Notes: generated by a model not told the origin, from the letters alone. A stretch of DNA of 64,000 bases from Bradyrhizobium sp. SSBR45G (GCF_030159255.1 NZ_BSCT01000032.1:1-64000); one strand, 5' to 3'. Shown: positions 52,588 through 61,638, numbered from the stretch's first letter. Numbers and translations: made by a program.

Positions 52588-54138
52588 CTACCCCGGGAGG
52601 CCTTCCAGAAAGGTTGTGATGCCGGCAAGCACCGTCTGCTGATCCCCGGCGAAGATCCAGTGATCGGCGCCGTCGAGCTCGACGAATCGCGCCTGCGGGA
52701 TGTGGCTGGCGAGATGCCGGCCGGCCCCGACCAGCACGGCGTGGTCGTTGCGCCGGTGCAGCACCAGGGTCGGTGCAGCGATCCGTCCGAGCAGATGCCG
52801 GACGTCCGTATCCCGCAACGCCTCGAGCAGGCCCTTGATGGCACCGGGGCTCGAAGCGGCCCGCAGCAGGCCGGCCCACCAGGCCCGCGCCTGGGCGTCG
52901 CCGGCAAGGCTCGGCGCGAACGTCTCGATGCCGGCCGGGCCGCCCCATCCGGTCACGAGCTGCCGCAGCCACATGTCGTACTGCCTGGCCTGCAGCGCGT
53001 GCGGATAGTCTGATGTCGCGCTGCCCTTGGCCAGCGAGGCGAACAGGATCAGGCCGGCGACGCGTTCGGGATGGGCGGCGGCGAAGGCGATGCAGGCGGG
53101 TCCTCCTTCGGAAGCGCCGAGCAGCACCGTGCGTCGGCTGCCGGCGGCGTCGAGCACGGTCGCGATGTCGCGCGCCGTGGCCTTCAGGTCGGGGCTGAAG
53201 CCGACCCGGTCGGACAGCCCGACGCCGCGGCGATCGAACAGGATCAGGCGGCCCAGGCGAGCGAGCGCGGACAGGAACGCGCGGCAGCGCGGCTCCTCCC
53301 AGATCCGTTCGACATGGGAGACGAAGCCGGGCAGCAGCAGGATGTCGAGGGCGCCGCTGCCGTAGGTCTGATACGCGAGATGGATGCTGTCCTTGCCGAC
53401 ATAGCGGGTCGGCGGCGTCGGCTCGCTTTGGCTCGCGGTGCCATGCTTCAGCAGCGCCAGCGTGTCGGCTTCGGGCGCCACCCCGAGCTCGTCGTGCAGA
53501 CATTGCGTCAGGGCCGCGAGATGGCGTTCGGCAGCGGCCCGGTCGCCGGAGAGCAGCAGGCTGCGGATCAGGGCGCGGCCATAGACCTCGCTCAGCGGAT
53601 CGAGCGCGACGAGGCGCCGCGCATGGGTGACGGCGGTGACATGGTCGCCGGCCGCGCTCGCGTCCTGCACCACGCGCTCCAGCGCCTGCACCGCGCGGCC
53701 GCGCAGCGCCTCCCGCCGGAAGAACGCCCATTCGTCGAACTGCGGACTGTCGCCGGGCGCGAAGCCGTCGAGGAAATCACCGGTCGCGAGCCGGCAGGCC
53801 AGCGCGAAGTCGCCGCGATCGCAGGCGGCCTCGAACTGCAGCGAGTCCAGCTCGAGCTGGGCCGTCGCGGCCCACCGGATCGTGGCGCGGTCAACCGTCA
53901 GGGCGCCCTCGCCGAGCGCGAGCTGGATCCGGTGCAACAGCCGGCGCAGCCGTGCCCGCGCCGTCTCCTCCGGGCTGTCCGGCCAGAACATCGTCGCGAC
54001 GATTTCGCGGGCCACAGCGCCGTTGGCCTCGGCCAGATAGACCAGCAGCGCAAGGCCCTTGCGCAGCGACAGCGGGCACGTCTGGTCGTCTCGGCGGATC
54101 TCCGGAAAGCCGAATGTGCGGACGCTGAACCGGGGCAT
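52588..54138 (-). CDS. BTAD-type transcriptional activator fused to alpha/beta hydrolase
   Basis: A 516-residue fusion. Residues 1-95 form an OmpR-like winged helix (SVRTFGFPEI; LRKGLALLVYLAEANGAVA). Residues 100-240 form a bacterial transcriptional activation domain with helical repeats (FLDGFAPGDSPQFDEWAFFR; GAGDHVTAVTHA-type helices; LAALTQCLHDELGVAPEADT). Residues 255-516 form an alpha/beta hydrolase with FDRRGVGLSDR, the nucleophile elbow LGASEGGPA and the histidine in DGADHWIFAGD. It probably senses a small molecule through the hydrolase part and regulates nearby genes (inference). ATG 54138 gives the clean N-terminus. Confidence 0.85.
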   Translation of the reverse strand: MPRFSVRTFGFPEIRRDDQTCPLSLRKGLALLVYLAEANGAVAREIVATMFWPDSPEETARARLRRLLHRIQLALGEGALTVDRATIRWAATAQLELDSLQFEAACDRGDFALACRLATGDFLDGFAPGDSPQFDEWAFFRREALRGRAVQALERVVQDASAAGDHVTAVTHARRLVALDPLSEVYGRALIRSLLLSGDRAAAERHLAALTQCLHDELGVAPEADTLALLKHGTASQSEPTPPTRYVGKDSIHLAYQTYGSGALDILLLPGFVSHVERIWEEPRCRAFLSALARLGRLILFDRRGVGLSDRVGFSPDLKATARDIATVLDAAGSRRTVLLGASEGGPACIAFAAAHPERVAGLILFASLAKGSATSDYPHALQARQYDMWLRQLVTGWGGPAGIETFAPSLAGDAQARAWWAGLLRAASSPGAIKGLLEALRDTDVRHLLGRIAAPTLVLHRRNDHAVLVGAGRHLASHIPQARFVELDGADHWIFAGDQQTVLAGITTFLEGLPG

Positions 54139-54285
54139 CGTGACGGAACCTGTGATGGCGGCGTCCGGGGGACGCCCAGGGGACGGTCGCCTGATAGCGG
54201 TCAGGCTCGATCGCGGCGGGTGGTCTGGATCGAAACGATCCTGTCGCGCTCGATGCGCGGCCGGCCGCACAACCGGAGAGTCCTC

Positions 54286-55065
54286 ATGTTCGCACGTCTC
54301 CTCATCATGTTCTACGCCATTGCGAGCTACGCCATTTTTCTTGTGTCCTTCGGCTGGGCGCTCGGGTTCGTCGACAATTATGGCCAGCTCGCCGCCAAGA
54401 CGATCGACAGCGGCGCTGCAGTCGGCCTCGCCGAGGCGATCGTCATCGATGTGCTGCTGCTCACGCTGTTCGCGCTCCAGCACAGCGTGATGGCGCGGCC
54501 TGCGTTCAAGCGCTGGTGGACGCGTCTCGTTCCGCCGGCGGCCGAGCGCAGCACCTATGTGCTGCTCTCCAGCCTGATCCTGCTGCTGCTGTTCTGGCAG
54601 TGGCGGCCGATTCCGATGCCGCTCTGGCATGTCGAGGGGCTGGCCGCCAATATGCTGATCGGCCTGCATTGGCTCGGCTGGCTGATCGCGCTGACCTCGA
54701 CCTATCTGATCGATCATTTCGATCTGTTCGGCCTGCGCCAGGGCTTCTTCGCGCTGCGCGGCACCGCTGCGCCGGCGCATCCGTTCAAGACGCCGCTGCT
54801 GTATCGCCTGGTCCGCCATCCGCTGATGCTCGGCTTCCTGATCGCGTTCTGGGCCACGCCCGAGATGAGCGCCGGGCATCTGCTGTTCGCGGCGCTCAGC
54901 ACCGCTTACATCCTGGTCGGCGTGCTGCTCGAGGAGCGCGATCTGGTTGCTGCCTTCGGGGAGAGCTATGAGCGTTACCGCCAGCGGGTTCCGATGCTGC
55001 TGCCGCGGCTGACCGGCGCTCGCCGCAGCGCCGAATCCGAGTCCGAAGCGCATGGCGCGCGCTAG
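54286..55065 (+). CDS. mddA: MddA-like methanethiol S-methyltransferase (isoprenylcysteine methyltransferase fold)
   Basis: A 259-residue integral membrane methyltransferase. It has five or more hydrophobic helices and the family core FALQHSVMARPAFKRWW, YRLVRHPLMLGFLIAFWATP and LEERDLVAAFGESYERYRQ. The last segment contains the SAM-binding RHP and ExxL motifs of the ICMT/NnrU superfamily. MddA converts methanethiol to dimethyl sulfide with S-adenosylmethionine, and related Bradyrhizobium enzymes are known. I assign MddA from overall similarity; another ICMT-like substrate is possible. It is divergent from the BTAD-hydrolase gene. Confidence 0.75.
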   Translation: MFARLLIMFYAIASYAIFLVSFGWALGFVDNYGQLAAKTIDSGAAVGLAEAIVIDVLLLTLFALQHSVMARPAFKRWWTRLVPPAAERSTYVLLSSLILLLLFWQWRPIPMPLWHVEGLAANMLIGLHWLGWLIALTSTYLIDHFDLFGLRQGFFALRGTAAPAHPFKTPLLYRLVRHPLMLGFLIAFWATPEMSAGHLLFAALSTAYILVGVLLEERDLVAAFGESYERYRQRVPMLLPRLTGARRSAESESEAHGAR

Positions 55066-55287
55066 GACATCCCGCAGGACGCCGCCGTCGATCAGCCCCT
55101 GCTGCGGCGGCGGCCGACCGTGATCGGTTTCACTGTCGCATGCCCGAGGCGGCGCCCACGCAGACGTGAACTGGCAATGCGGACCTCTGCACCCATGTCT
55201 GGCTTGAATGCTGCGATGCAAAATCGTCGCTTCTCAGCATCACCGACTTGCCGCACTGAATGGTGTGCCGCCTGGGAGAGGTTTCCG

Positions 55288-56478
55288 TTGACCACCATCA
55301 CGTCCGAGTCCGGCGACTCGCTGTCGGCCTGGATCACGCTGCTGATCGCGTTCTCCTGCGGACTGATCGTCGCCAACATCTATTATGCGCAGCCGCTGAT
55401 CGGGCCGATCAGCGCCGATCTCGGTTTGCGGCCGCAACTGGCGGGGCTCTTGGTGACGATGAGCCAGATCGGCTACGGCGCGGGCCTGCTGTTCGTGGTG
55501 CCGCTCGGTGATCTTATCGAGAACCGCAAGCTCGTCATCACCTCGATCATCATCGGTGCGGCGGCACTCGCCTGCGCGTCACTGGCGACGAGTCCGTCGA
55601 CCTTCCTGCTCTCGGCGCTGCTGATCGGCTTCGGCTCGGTCGCAGTGCAGATCCTGATCCCCTATGCCGGCCACATGGCGCCGGAGGCGATCCGCGGCCG
55701 CACCGTCGGCAACGTCACCACCGGCCTGATGCTCGGCATCATGCTGGCGCGGCCGCTGGCAAGCTTCGTTGCCGCGCATGCCTCCTGGCACGTGATCTAC
55801 GCGGCCTCGGCGCTGGCGATGCTGACACTGGCCGTGGTGCTACGCATCGCGCTGCCGCCGCGCGAGCCCGAGGCGCGGCTGAGCTACGGCCAGCTGCTCG
55901 GCTCGATGGTCCAGCTGTATCGCGACACGCCGTCGCTGCGCCGCCGGGCGCTGTACCAGGCCGCGCTGTTCGGCAGCTTCAGCGTGTTCTGGACCACTTC
56001 GCCGCTGCTGCTGGCCGGACCGGACTTCCGGATGTCGCAGACCGGAATCGCCCTGTTTGCGCTCGCCGGTGTCGCCGGCGCGATCATGGCCCCGATTGCG
56101 GGCCGGATCGCCGATCGCGGCTGGACGCGGCCCGCCACGATCGCGTCGATGCTGCTGTGCGCGGTCGGCTTCGGGCTGACGCTGCTCGTTCCCCTCGGAA
56201 CGCATTGGTCGCTGACCGCGCTCGTGATCGCGGCGATCGCGATCGATTGCGGCGCGCAGCTCAGCCTGATCCTCGGCTACCGCGTGCTGTTCGTGCTCGG
56301 TGCCGGCCAGCGCAGCCGGCTCAACGGGCTCTACATGACGACGTTCTTCGTCGCCGGCGCTGCCGGATCGGGCATCGGCGCCTTCGCCTACGCGCATGGC
56401 GGCTGGACGCTCGCGGCCGCGCTCGGCACGGCGCTGCCACTTGCTGCGTTGGCCTATCAGTTCACCGAGCAGGCCTGA
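55288..56478 (+). CDS. MFS transporter
   Basis: A 396-residue twelve-helix major facilitator. It starts IANIYYAQPL-like (LIVANIYYAQPLIGPISADL) and has the loop 2-3 motif GDLIENRKLVI, and PIAGRIADRGWTRPA between the halves. It resembles proton-driven exporters of the YgaY/DHA type. The start TTG 55288 has GGGAGAGG seven bases upstream and gives the standard N-terminus; the frame further upstream is not protein-like. It abuts the convergent intradiol dioxygenase gene with no gap. The 222 bases before it show no gene. Confidence 0.88.
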   Translation: MTTITSESGDSLSAWITLLIAFSCGLIVANIYYAQPLIGPISADLGLRPQLAGLLVTMSQIGYGAGLLFVVPLGDLIENRKLVITSIIIGAAALACASLATSPSTFLLSALLIGFGSVAVQILIPYAGHMAPEAIRGRTVGNVTTGLMLGIMLARPLASFVAAHASWHVIYAASALAMLTLAVVLRIALPPREPEARLSYGQLLGSMVQLYRDTPSLRRRALYQAALFGSFSVFWTTSPLLLAGPDFRMSQTGIALFALAGVAGAIMAPIAGRIADRGWTRPATIASMLLCAVGFGLTLLVPLGTHWSLTALVIAAIAIDCGAQLSLILGYRVLFVLGAGQRSRLNGLYMTTFFVAGAAGSGIGAFAYAHGGWTLAAALGTALPLAALAYQFTEQA

Positions 56479-57303
56479 TCAGAACGGGCTGCGCTTGAGC
56501 CCGGGCACCAGCGCGGCCAGCCTGTCCTTGATCCAGGGCGCCGGCGGCAGCCGGCCCGTGGGCATCTCGACCGCGGTCGCAGGCTTCCGATTCACGGCCA
56601 AGGTCAGCGTCGCGAGATAGCGCTCACGTTCCTCCTTGATCGCGCAATAGGCGCGATGGTCGGGATCTGCGTCGGTGGCGACGCGGTCGTTGGCATTGAT
56701 GACGAGCCGCTGCTTCGGCCGTCCGGTGTAGTCCGGCACGTTGCTGTAGATGAATTCGTTCAGCGCCTCGGGGAAGAAGGTCTGCCCGGTCAGCACGGTC
56801 GCCTCGTCAAGGAACACCCTGAAATGGATGTGGGTCGCGCGCCCCGCGTACCAGCCCGGATAGATCGTGTTGAAGCCGGCCCAGCCCGCGGCATCCGCCA
56901 TCTGGGTGCCGCGCAAAAACGTCTTGCCGCTCTGGTCGACCTTGTGATTGTCGCTCTGGCCCGGATAGCCCGAATAGATGCCGCGGGCGTCGCAGTGCCA
57001 GACATCCACCCGCGCGCCGGGAATCGGCGTGCATGCGCCGGCCTCGATCACGCGCAGTCGGAACGCCAGCGGCACGCCCGGCCGGCCCTCGGCGATGTCG
57101 CCGCGCACCAGCTTGGGATCGAAATAATAAGGTCCGGATTCGGATTGCGGCGTCAGGATGCAGGCGTCGTCGGCACCGGCCGATGACGCTGATGTCTCGG
57201 ATGCGGCGCGCGCCGGCGGCGCCAGCAGCGCAGCGCTGGCCGAGAGCAGGCCGAGAACCCCACGACGTGTTGCGATGGTCAGAGCAGCCTCCCGCAGTCG
57301 CAT
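56479..57303 (-). CDS. Secreted intradiol ring-cleavage dioxygenase
   Basis: A 274-residue protein. A twin-arginine-like signal (TRRGVLGLLSASAALL) suggests Tat export. The catalytic fold shows PIPGARVDVWHCDARGIYSG, GWYAGRATHIHFRVF (tyrosine and two histidine Fe(III) ligands) and GQTFFPEALNEFIY. Cytoplasmic catechol dioxygenases share this fold; extracytoplasmic versions are mostly uncharacterised and may act on plant aromatics. The stop codon abuts the MFS stop codon. Confidence 0.88.
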   Translation of the reverse strand: MRLREAALTIATRRGVLGLLSASAALLAPPARAASETSASSAGADDACILTPQSESGPYYFDPKLVRGDIAEGRPGVPLAFRLRVIEAGACTPIPGARVDVWHCDARGIYSGYPGQSDNHKVDQSGKTFLRGTQMADAAGWAGFNTIYPGWYAGRATHIHFRVFLDEATVLTGQTFFPEALNEFIYSNVPDYTGRPKQRLVINANDRVATDADPDHRAYCAIKEERERYLATLTLAVNRKPATAVEMPTGRLPPAPWIKDRLAALVPGLKRSPF

Positions 57304-57375
57304 GCCATCGAAGCAATCGAGCAGCCGGGAATGGCAACAATCAGACGCCGGGTGGCGGCGCGGCGCAGAGGCCGC

Positions 57376-58200
57376 TCACACCTGCGTCAGCGGCTTCTCG
57401 CCATGTCGCTCCGACAGCGTGAAGATCTCGACGCCGTCATTGGTGACGCCGACCGAATGCTCGAACTGCGCCGACAGCGAGCGGTCGCGCGTCACGGCGG
57501 TCCAGCCGTCGGACAGGATCTTCACATGCGGCTTGCCGAGATTGATCATCGGCTCGATCGTGAAGAACATGCCGGGCTTCAGCAGCACGCCTTCGCCGGG
57601 ACGGCCGACATGGATGATGTTCGGCTCGTCGTGGAACAGCCGGCCGAGGCCGTGGCCGCAGAAGTCGCGCACCACGCTCATGCCCTGCGGCTCGACGAAG
57701 CTCTGGATGGCGTGGCCGATATCCCCCGTGGTGGCACCGGGCTTTACCGCGGCGATGCCGCGCATCATCGATTCATAGGTCACCTCGATCAGCCGCTCCG
57801 CCTTGCGCGAGATCGGGCCGATCGCATACATGCGGCTCGAATCGCCGTACCAGCCGTCGACGATGAAGGTGACGTCGACATTGATGACGTCGCCTTCCTT
57901 CAGCGGCCGGTCGTTCGGCATGCCGTGGCAGACCACGTGGTTGATCGAGGTGCAGGTCGAGTAGCGGTAGCCGCGATACATCAGCGTCGCCGGATAGGCG
58001 CCGTGGCTGAAGGCGAAGTCGCGCACGACATCGTCGATTCGCGAGGTGGGCACGCCCGGCTTGACGATGTCGGTGAGCGCATCGAGGCACTTCGACACCA
58101 GCGCCCCGGCCTTGCGCATGCCGGCAAAGCCGCTCGCGCCATGCAGCTTGATCTGGCCGTTCTTGCGCGCAGCGGTGTCGGTCGCTTCGATATAGCTCAT
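57376..58200 (-). CDS. map: Methionine aminopeptidase, type I
   Basis: A 274-residue enzyme that removes N-terminal methionine from new proteins. Metal ligands are visible in NVDVTFIVDGWYGDSSRM (two Asp), GHGLGRLFHDEPN (His), FFTIEPMI (Glu) and near the end FEHSVGVTNDG (Glu). SINHVVCHGMPNDRPL and CGHGLG are typical. The length is normal, with a short N-terminal extension (MSYIEATDTAARKNG). In many relatives sfsA, map and radC are neighbours; here radC is 5.4 kb downstream. Confidence 0.96.
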   Translation of the reverse strand: MSYIEATDTAARKNGQIKLHGASGFAGMRKAGALVSKCLDALTDIVKPGVPTSRIDDVVRDFAFSHGAYPATLMYRGYRYSTCTSINHVVCHGMPNDRPLKEGDVINVDVTFIVDGWYGDSSRMYAIGPISRKAERLIEVTYESMMRGIAAVKPGATTGDIGHAIQSFVEPQGMSVVRDFCGHGLGRLFHDEPNIIHVGRPGEGVLLKPGMFFTIEPMINLGKPHVKILSDGWTAVTRDRSLSAQFEHSVGVTNDGVEIFTLSERHGEKPLTQV

Positions 58201-58631
58201 GGGCCTGTTTCGTTCTCGAAAATGTCGTGGGGTGATCGCCTAATTTAATGATCGTGCGCGCCGGTGCAAGCCGGGTCTGCACGGCAGTGCGAAGATGGTC
58301 CCGGCGGGGCCGGTTCCGCCAGGAATCTGCGAACGTTTCGGGTTGTGTTGCGACACACCTTGTAGGTGCATTTGCAAGTCCATGGTTCGTTGGTGAGGAG
58401 ACCGCGCAGATGTACGAACAAGGCAGTATCATACCGGTTTTTGCCGGGGATCTGCGACGAAGCGCCCGGCAGGGCCGACCACGTTCTCGTCATGATTGCA
58501 GGGCAGATTTCGCCCAAAGGTTGTTCAATTCCCAGCATCATTTCATCTGCAATCCACCCAGTCTCTGCCAGGGCGAATCTTGAGCACGTCCTGCAGGACC
58601 GCTGCAGCCATTTTGCAATTGGGAGTTTCCA
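58201..58631. other. Gene-free region between divergent map and LuxR-type regulator
   Basis: About 430 bases. Frames crossing it are short and have no recognisable product. It must hold the promoters of map (leftward) and of the regulator (rightward). I see no tRNA and no strong palindrome. Confidence 0.6.
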
Positions 58632-59357
58632 ATGTCGCGACGCGCCGTCGAGTTCGACATGCTACCGGTTCCTTCCGTTGCGGCCGACATGGCCGACATG
58701 GTCACGGGCAAGACTCGCATCGTCATCGTCAGCGAGACCCGCTTCTTTCGCGAGGCTCTCGGCGCGCGGCTCGGACAGAACGACCGTCTCGAGGTGATCG
58801 ACACGGTCGATCACTTCGGAGCCCTCAGACTGATCGCGTCGAGCCGCCCGGATCTGGTGCTGCTCGACGTCGGCGAATGGCACGGTCTGGACCGTGCCAC
58901 CACGCTGCTCCGCGAGCAGCCGGATCTGGAGATCCTCGCCATCGGCGTCCCTGAGATCGCCGCTCCGGCGTTGTGCGCGATCGGCCGCGGCATCGCCGGC
59001 TGCGTGCCGCGCGACGGCTCGATCGACGATGTCATCGCCCAGGTCGACCGGCTGACGGCGGGAGGCCGCAGCGAGCAGATCCCGAGCGAGCAGATCTCCA
59101 TCGTGGCCGGGCTCGAGGAGCCGCCCGGTCGCATTGAGCCTGTACCTGCGGCAAGGTCGCGGCTCGGCGAACTGACACCGCGCGAATGCGAGATCCTGCA
59201 GATGATCGAGGTGGGATTGTCCAACAAGGAGATCGCGCGGACGCTCCGGATCGAGGTCGGCACGGTCAAGAACCACGTGCACAACATCCTCGAGAAGCTC
59301 AACGTGCGGCGGCGCAACCAGGCGGCTCATCGTCTGCGGGCGTATCATCAGCGCTGA
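58632..59357 (+). CDS. LuxR-family response regulator with degenerate receiver
   Basis: A 241-residue regulator. The N-terminal receiver-like domain (about 28-140) keeps the central aspartate (LVLLDV) but has VSET in place of the usual acidic pair and GCVPRD where a conserved lysine is expected. The C-terminal helix-turn-helix (about 178-238) is canonical: LTPRECEILQMIEVGLSNKE and GTVKNHVHNILEKLNVRRR. It is probably phosphorylation-independent or atypical. ATG 58632 has GGGAG six bases upstream. No sensor kinase is adjacent. Confidence 0.9.
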   Translation: MSRRAVEFDMLPVPSVAADMADMVTGKTRIVIVSETRFFREALGARLGQNDRLEVIDTVDHFGALRLIASSRPDLVLLDVGEWHGLDRATTLLREQPDLEILAIGVPEIAAPALCAIGRGIAGCVPRDGSIDDVIAQVDRLTAGGRSEQIPSEQISIVAGLEEPPGRIEPVPAARSRLGELTPRECEILQMIEVGLSNKEIARTLRIEVGTVKNHVHNILEKLNVRRRNQAAHRLRAYHQR

Positions 59358-59499
59358 AGCCGGGACCCCGTCCGCTCATCAGTCCGTTTTGCAATCACCG
59401 CCTGCCGGGTGGACGCGGCTGCGCTGCGCGGCCGGCGCCGGAACGGCTTCCGCCGGCGTTGCCGCCGGCGGATCGTCATGTCCGTAACAGCCGCGATCG

Positions 59500-61323
59500 T
59501 CAGACCAGTCCCGCGTTGCGCATCTGCAGGAAGCTCTGCAGCAGCGCCGGATGGATCATCTGAGGCTGCAGATAGGCATTGGCGAACGGCGAGCCCTGGT
59601 ACGGCACGCCGAAGTTCATATTGCCGCCGAGCGGAGGCGCGGTCGACGCGGTGGCCATGTTGCCGCTCTGGGACGCGGCGCCGAGGCCGGCCACGCGCTG
59701 CAGATCCGGCACGCCGACGCCCTCGCGGGTGGGGTCGCCGAGATAGCGGACGCCGGCGCTGGCGAGCAGCTGATACAGCTGCGACACGCGCTGCTCGTTG
59801 CGGCCCTTCGCGGTGTCACGGAACACCGGATGATGCGCGAGCAGCAGCGCGCCCATGCCGGTGATGTGCGGCGTCGCCATCGAGGTGCCGTCCCAGGCGG
59901 CATAGCCGCCGCCGGGCACGGTGGAGACGATGGCCACGCCCGGACCCGCGACGGCAACCTGCGGTCCGAAGCAGGTGAAGCGCGGCGAGAACATCGCGCC
60001 GGCGACCAAATTGGGCACGACGGTGCGGGCATGATAGCTGTCGTCGGGAAACTCGCCGAGCTTGCCGATCGCCGACACCGTCAGCACCGATGGCTGATTG
60101 CCGGGGAACTGAACCGGACCGCTGGCATTGCCCGCCGCCACGATGCAGGCCACGCCGTTCTGCCGCGCCTCGATCAGCTTGTGCGCGACGAGCTCGGAGG
60201 CCTCGCTGCTGCCGAGGCTCATGTTGACGACGTCGATGCCGCGCGCGATGCACTGGTCGAGCGCGTCGATCAGGTCGCTGAAGCGGCCGCCCGGGAACAC
60301 TTTCAGGGCGTGCACCTCGGCCATCGGTGCGAAGCCGCGCACCGCCTTCAATTGACCGGACGTGGCTGCGGTGATGATGCCGGCACAGTGTGTGCCGTGA
60401 GACATCGTGTCTCTGGTCCAGCTCGCCGCATCCTTGTTGTTGGTGAAGTCCATGCCGCGGGTGACGTGGGTCAGCTGCGGATGGCCGCTGTCGCAACCGG
60501 AATCGATGATGCCGACCTTGACGCCCTGTCCGGTCAGCGACGGATCGAGCTGGTCGAGCTTCATCAGCTGCTGACCCCAGCCGACATAGGGCGCCTGCGG
60601 AAAGCCCTGGAATGTGGAAGAGAACGGCTGCAGCTGCAGCGTGTTCATGCCGTCGGACAGCGCCGGGCGCTCGAACATGCGGTCCCAGTAGTTCGCAGCC
60701 GGCTTGACGTAGATCGCCTGGATCGTCTCCAGCGGCCCGCCGAACACGGTGACCGTGACCTCGCCCTTGTCGTCGGTCGTGCCCTGGCCGGGGAAGCCGA
60801 GCCCATAGACGTAGACCGTCGTCCTCGGCAGCGGCTGGCCGCCGGTGCCGACGACGCGCAGCCGCACGTCGATGCCGATGCCTGGCGTCATCGTCATGGC
60901 GCTGTTGAAGGCCATCGACAGATCATCGGCGTGACGCAGCAGCGCATCGTGCTCGACGATGACGTTGGGCGGCGCGCTGGCCCGCAAGGCGGCGCCGCGC
61001 GCCGCATCCATCTCGGCCACCACGATCTCGGGCATGCCGCCGCCGCCACCGCCGGCCGACAGCGCGCCGAAGCCGCTTGGCCTGACCTGCTTGATGATCT
61101 GGACGTCCGGCATGTTGTTCAGGGTCGTCGCGATCGCGTCGGCCGCCATCGGCTGCACGCCGGGCATCGGGCGCGTCGCGACCAGGAAGCGTGACCGTCT
61201 CGCCTTCACCGTGGGCTCCACGGTCGGCGAAGCCGCATCGGTCTTGTTCGGTGCCGCATTGCTGCGGCCGTTCGGGCCCTTACCCTGGCCCGCGGAATTG
61301 TCGCTCGCATTGTTGTCGGCCAT
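59500..61323 (-). CDS. S8 family serine peptidase (subtilase) with N-terminal propeptide-like region
   Basis: A 607-residue subtilase. The triad is Asp274 (VGIIDSGCD), His309 (SHGTHCAGI) and Ser481 (WDGTSMATPH), with the oxyanion asparagine near 399 (VAAGNASGP). Residues 45-135 resemble an inhibitor-I9-type propeptide (RFLVATRPMPGV ... PEIVVAEMDAARGAALR ... VIVEHDALL). Residues 150-215 form a separate beta-sandwich-like segment (DVRLRVVGTGGQPLP). There is no signal peptide: the N-terminus is hydrophilic. ATG 61323 has GGAGAG upstream. It is the last gene of a three-gene minus-strand unit with a stand-alone propeptide-like protein and a 54-residue-repeat protein. Confidence 0.92.
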   Translation of the reverse strand: MADNNASDNSAGQGKGPNGRSNAAPNKTDAASPTVEPTVKARRSRFLVATRPMPGVQPMAADAIATTLNNMPDVQIIKQVRPSGFGALSAGGGGGGMPEIVVAEMDAARGAALRASAPPNVIVEHDALLRHADDLSMAFNSAMTMTPGIGIDVRLRVVGTGGQPLPRTTVYVYGLGFPGQGTTDDKGEVTVTVFGGPLETIQAIYVKPAANYWDRMFERPALSDGMNTLQLQPFSSTFQGFPQAPYVGWGQQLMKLDQLDPSLTGQGVKVGIIDSGCDSGHPQLTHVTRGMDFTNNKDAASWTRDTMSHGTHCAGIITAATSGQLKAVRGFAPMAEVHALKVFPGGRFSDLIDALDQCIARGIDVVNMSLGSSEASELVAHKLIEARQNGVACIVAAGNASGPVQFPGNQPSVLTVSAIGKLGEFPDDSYHARTVVPNLVAGAMFSPRFTCFGPQVAVAGPGVAIVSTVPGGGYAAWDGTSMATPHITGMGALLLAHHPVFRDTAKGRNEQRVSQLYQLLASAGVRYLGDPTREGVGVPDLQRVAGLGAASQSGNMATASTAPPLGGNMNFGVPYQGSPFANAYLQPQMIHPALLQSFLQMRNAGLV

Positions 61324-61380
61324 AGCGTCTCTCTCCTTGGATCTCTGTCGCTTGTTGGATCGGCGCATGGCGTTGACCGG

Positions 61381-61638
61381 TCAGAACGGACTGAGCTTGG
61401 CGTTCCGCTCGATGATCAGCGCCGTGCCGAAGCGTGATTTGAGGTGTTCGGCGTCTTGCGGTGTCAGGTTCACGACGAGGTGCGGCTGGTCCGGACGCCC
61501 GCCTCTTGCGACGATCGCGGCGCCGGAGATGTCCTTCAGCGCGTCTTCGAACGCGGTGAGGTGGGAGGTGTCGGACGTACTACGTCCCGCGACGATGAAC
61601 TCATCGCTCGATCCGTCCTTGGCAAAGCTGTCGGTCAT
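61381..61638 (-). CDS. Stand-alone propeptide / inhibitor-I9-like small protein
   Basis: An 85-residue protein without signal peptide. Residues 50-85 (QPHLVVNLTPQDAEHLKSRF, then GTALIIERNAKLSPF) parallel the propeptide-like part of the neighbouring subtilase (PEIVVAEMDAARGAALRASA, then PPNVIVEHDALL). Shared positions are VV, the acidic-alanine helix, L-[KR], and I-[IV]-E followed by x-[ND]-A-x-L. I9 propeptides chaperone and inhibit subtilases, so this may regulate the S8 enzyme 57 bases downstream. The similarity was judged by eye. ATG 61638 is used; upstream codons (MRTTI) are possible. Confidence 0.65.
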   Translation of the reverse strand: MTDSFAKDGSSDEFIVAGRSTSDTSHLTAFEDALKDISGAAIVARGGRPDQPHLVVNLTPQDAEHLKSRFGTALIIERNAKLSPF

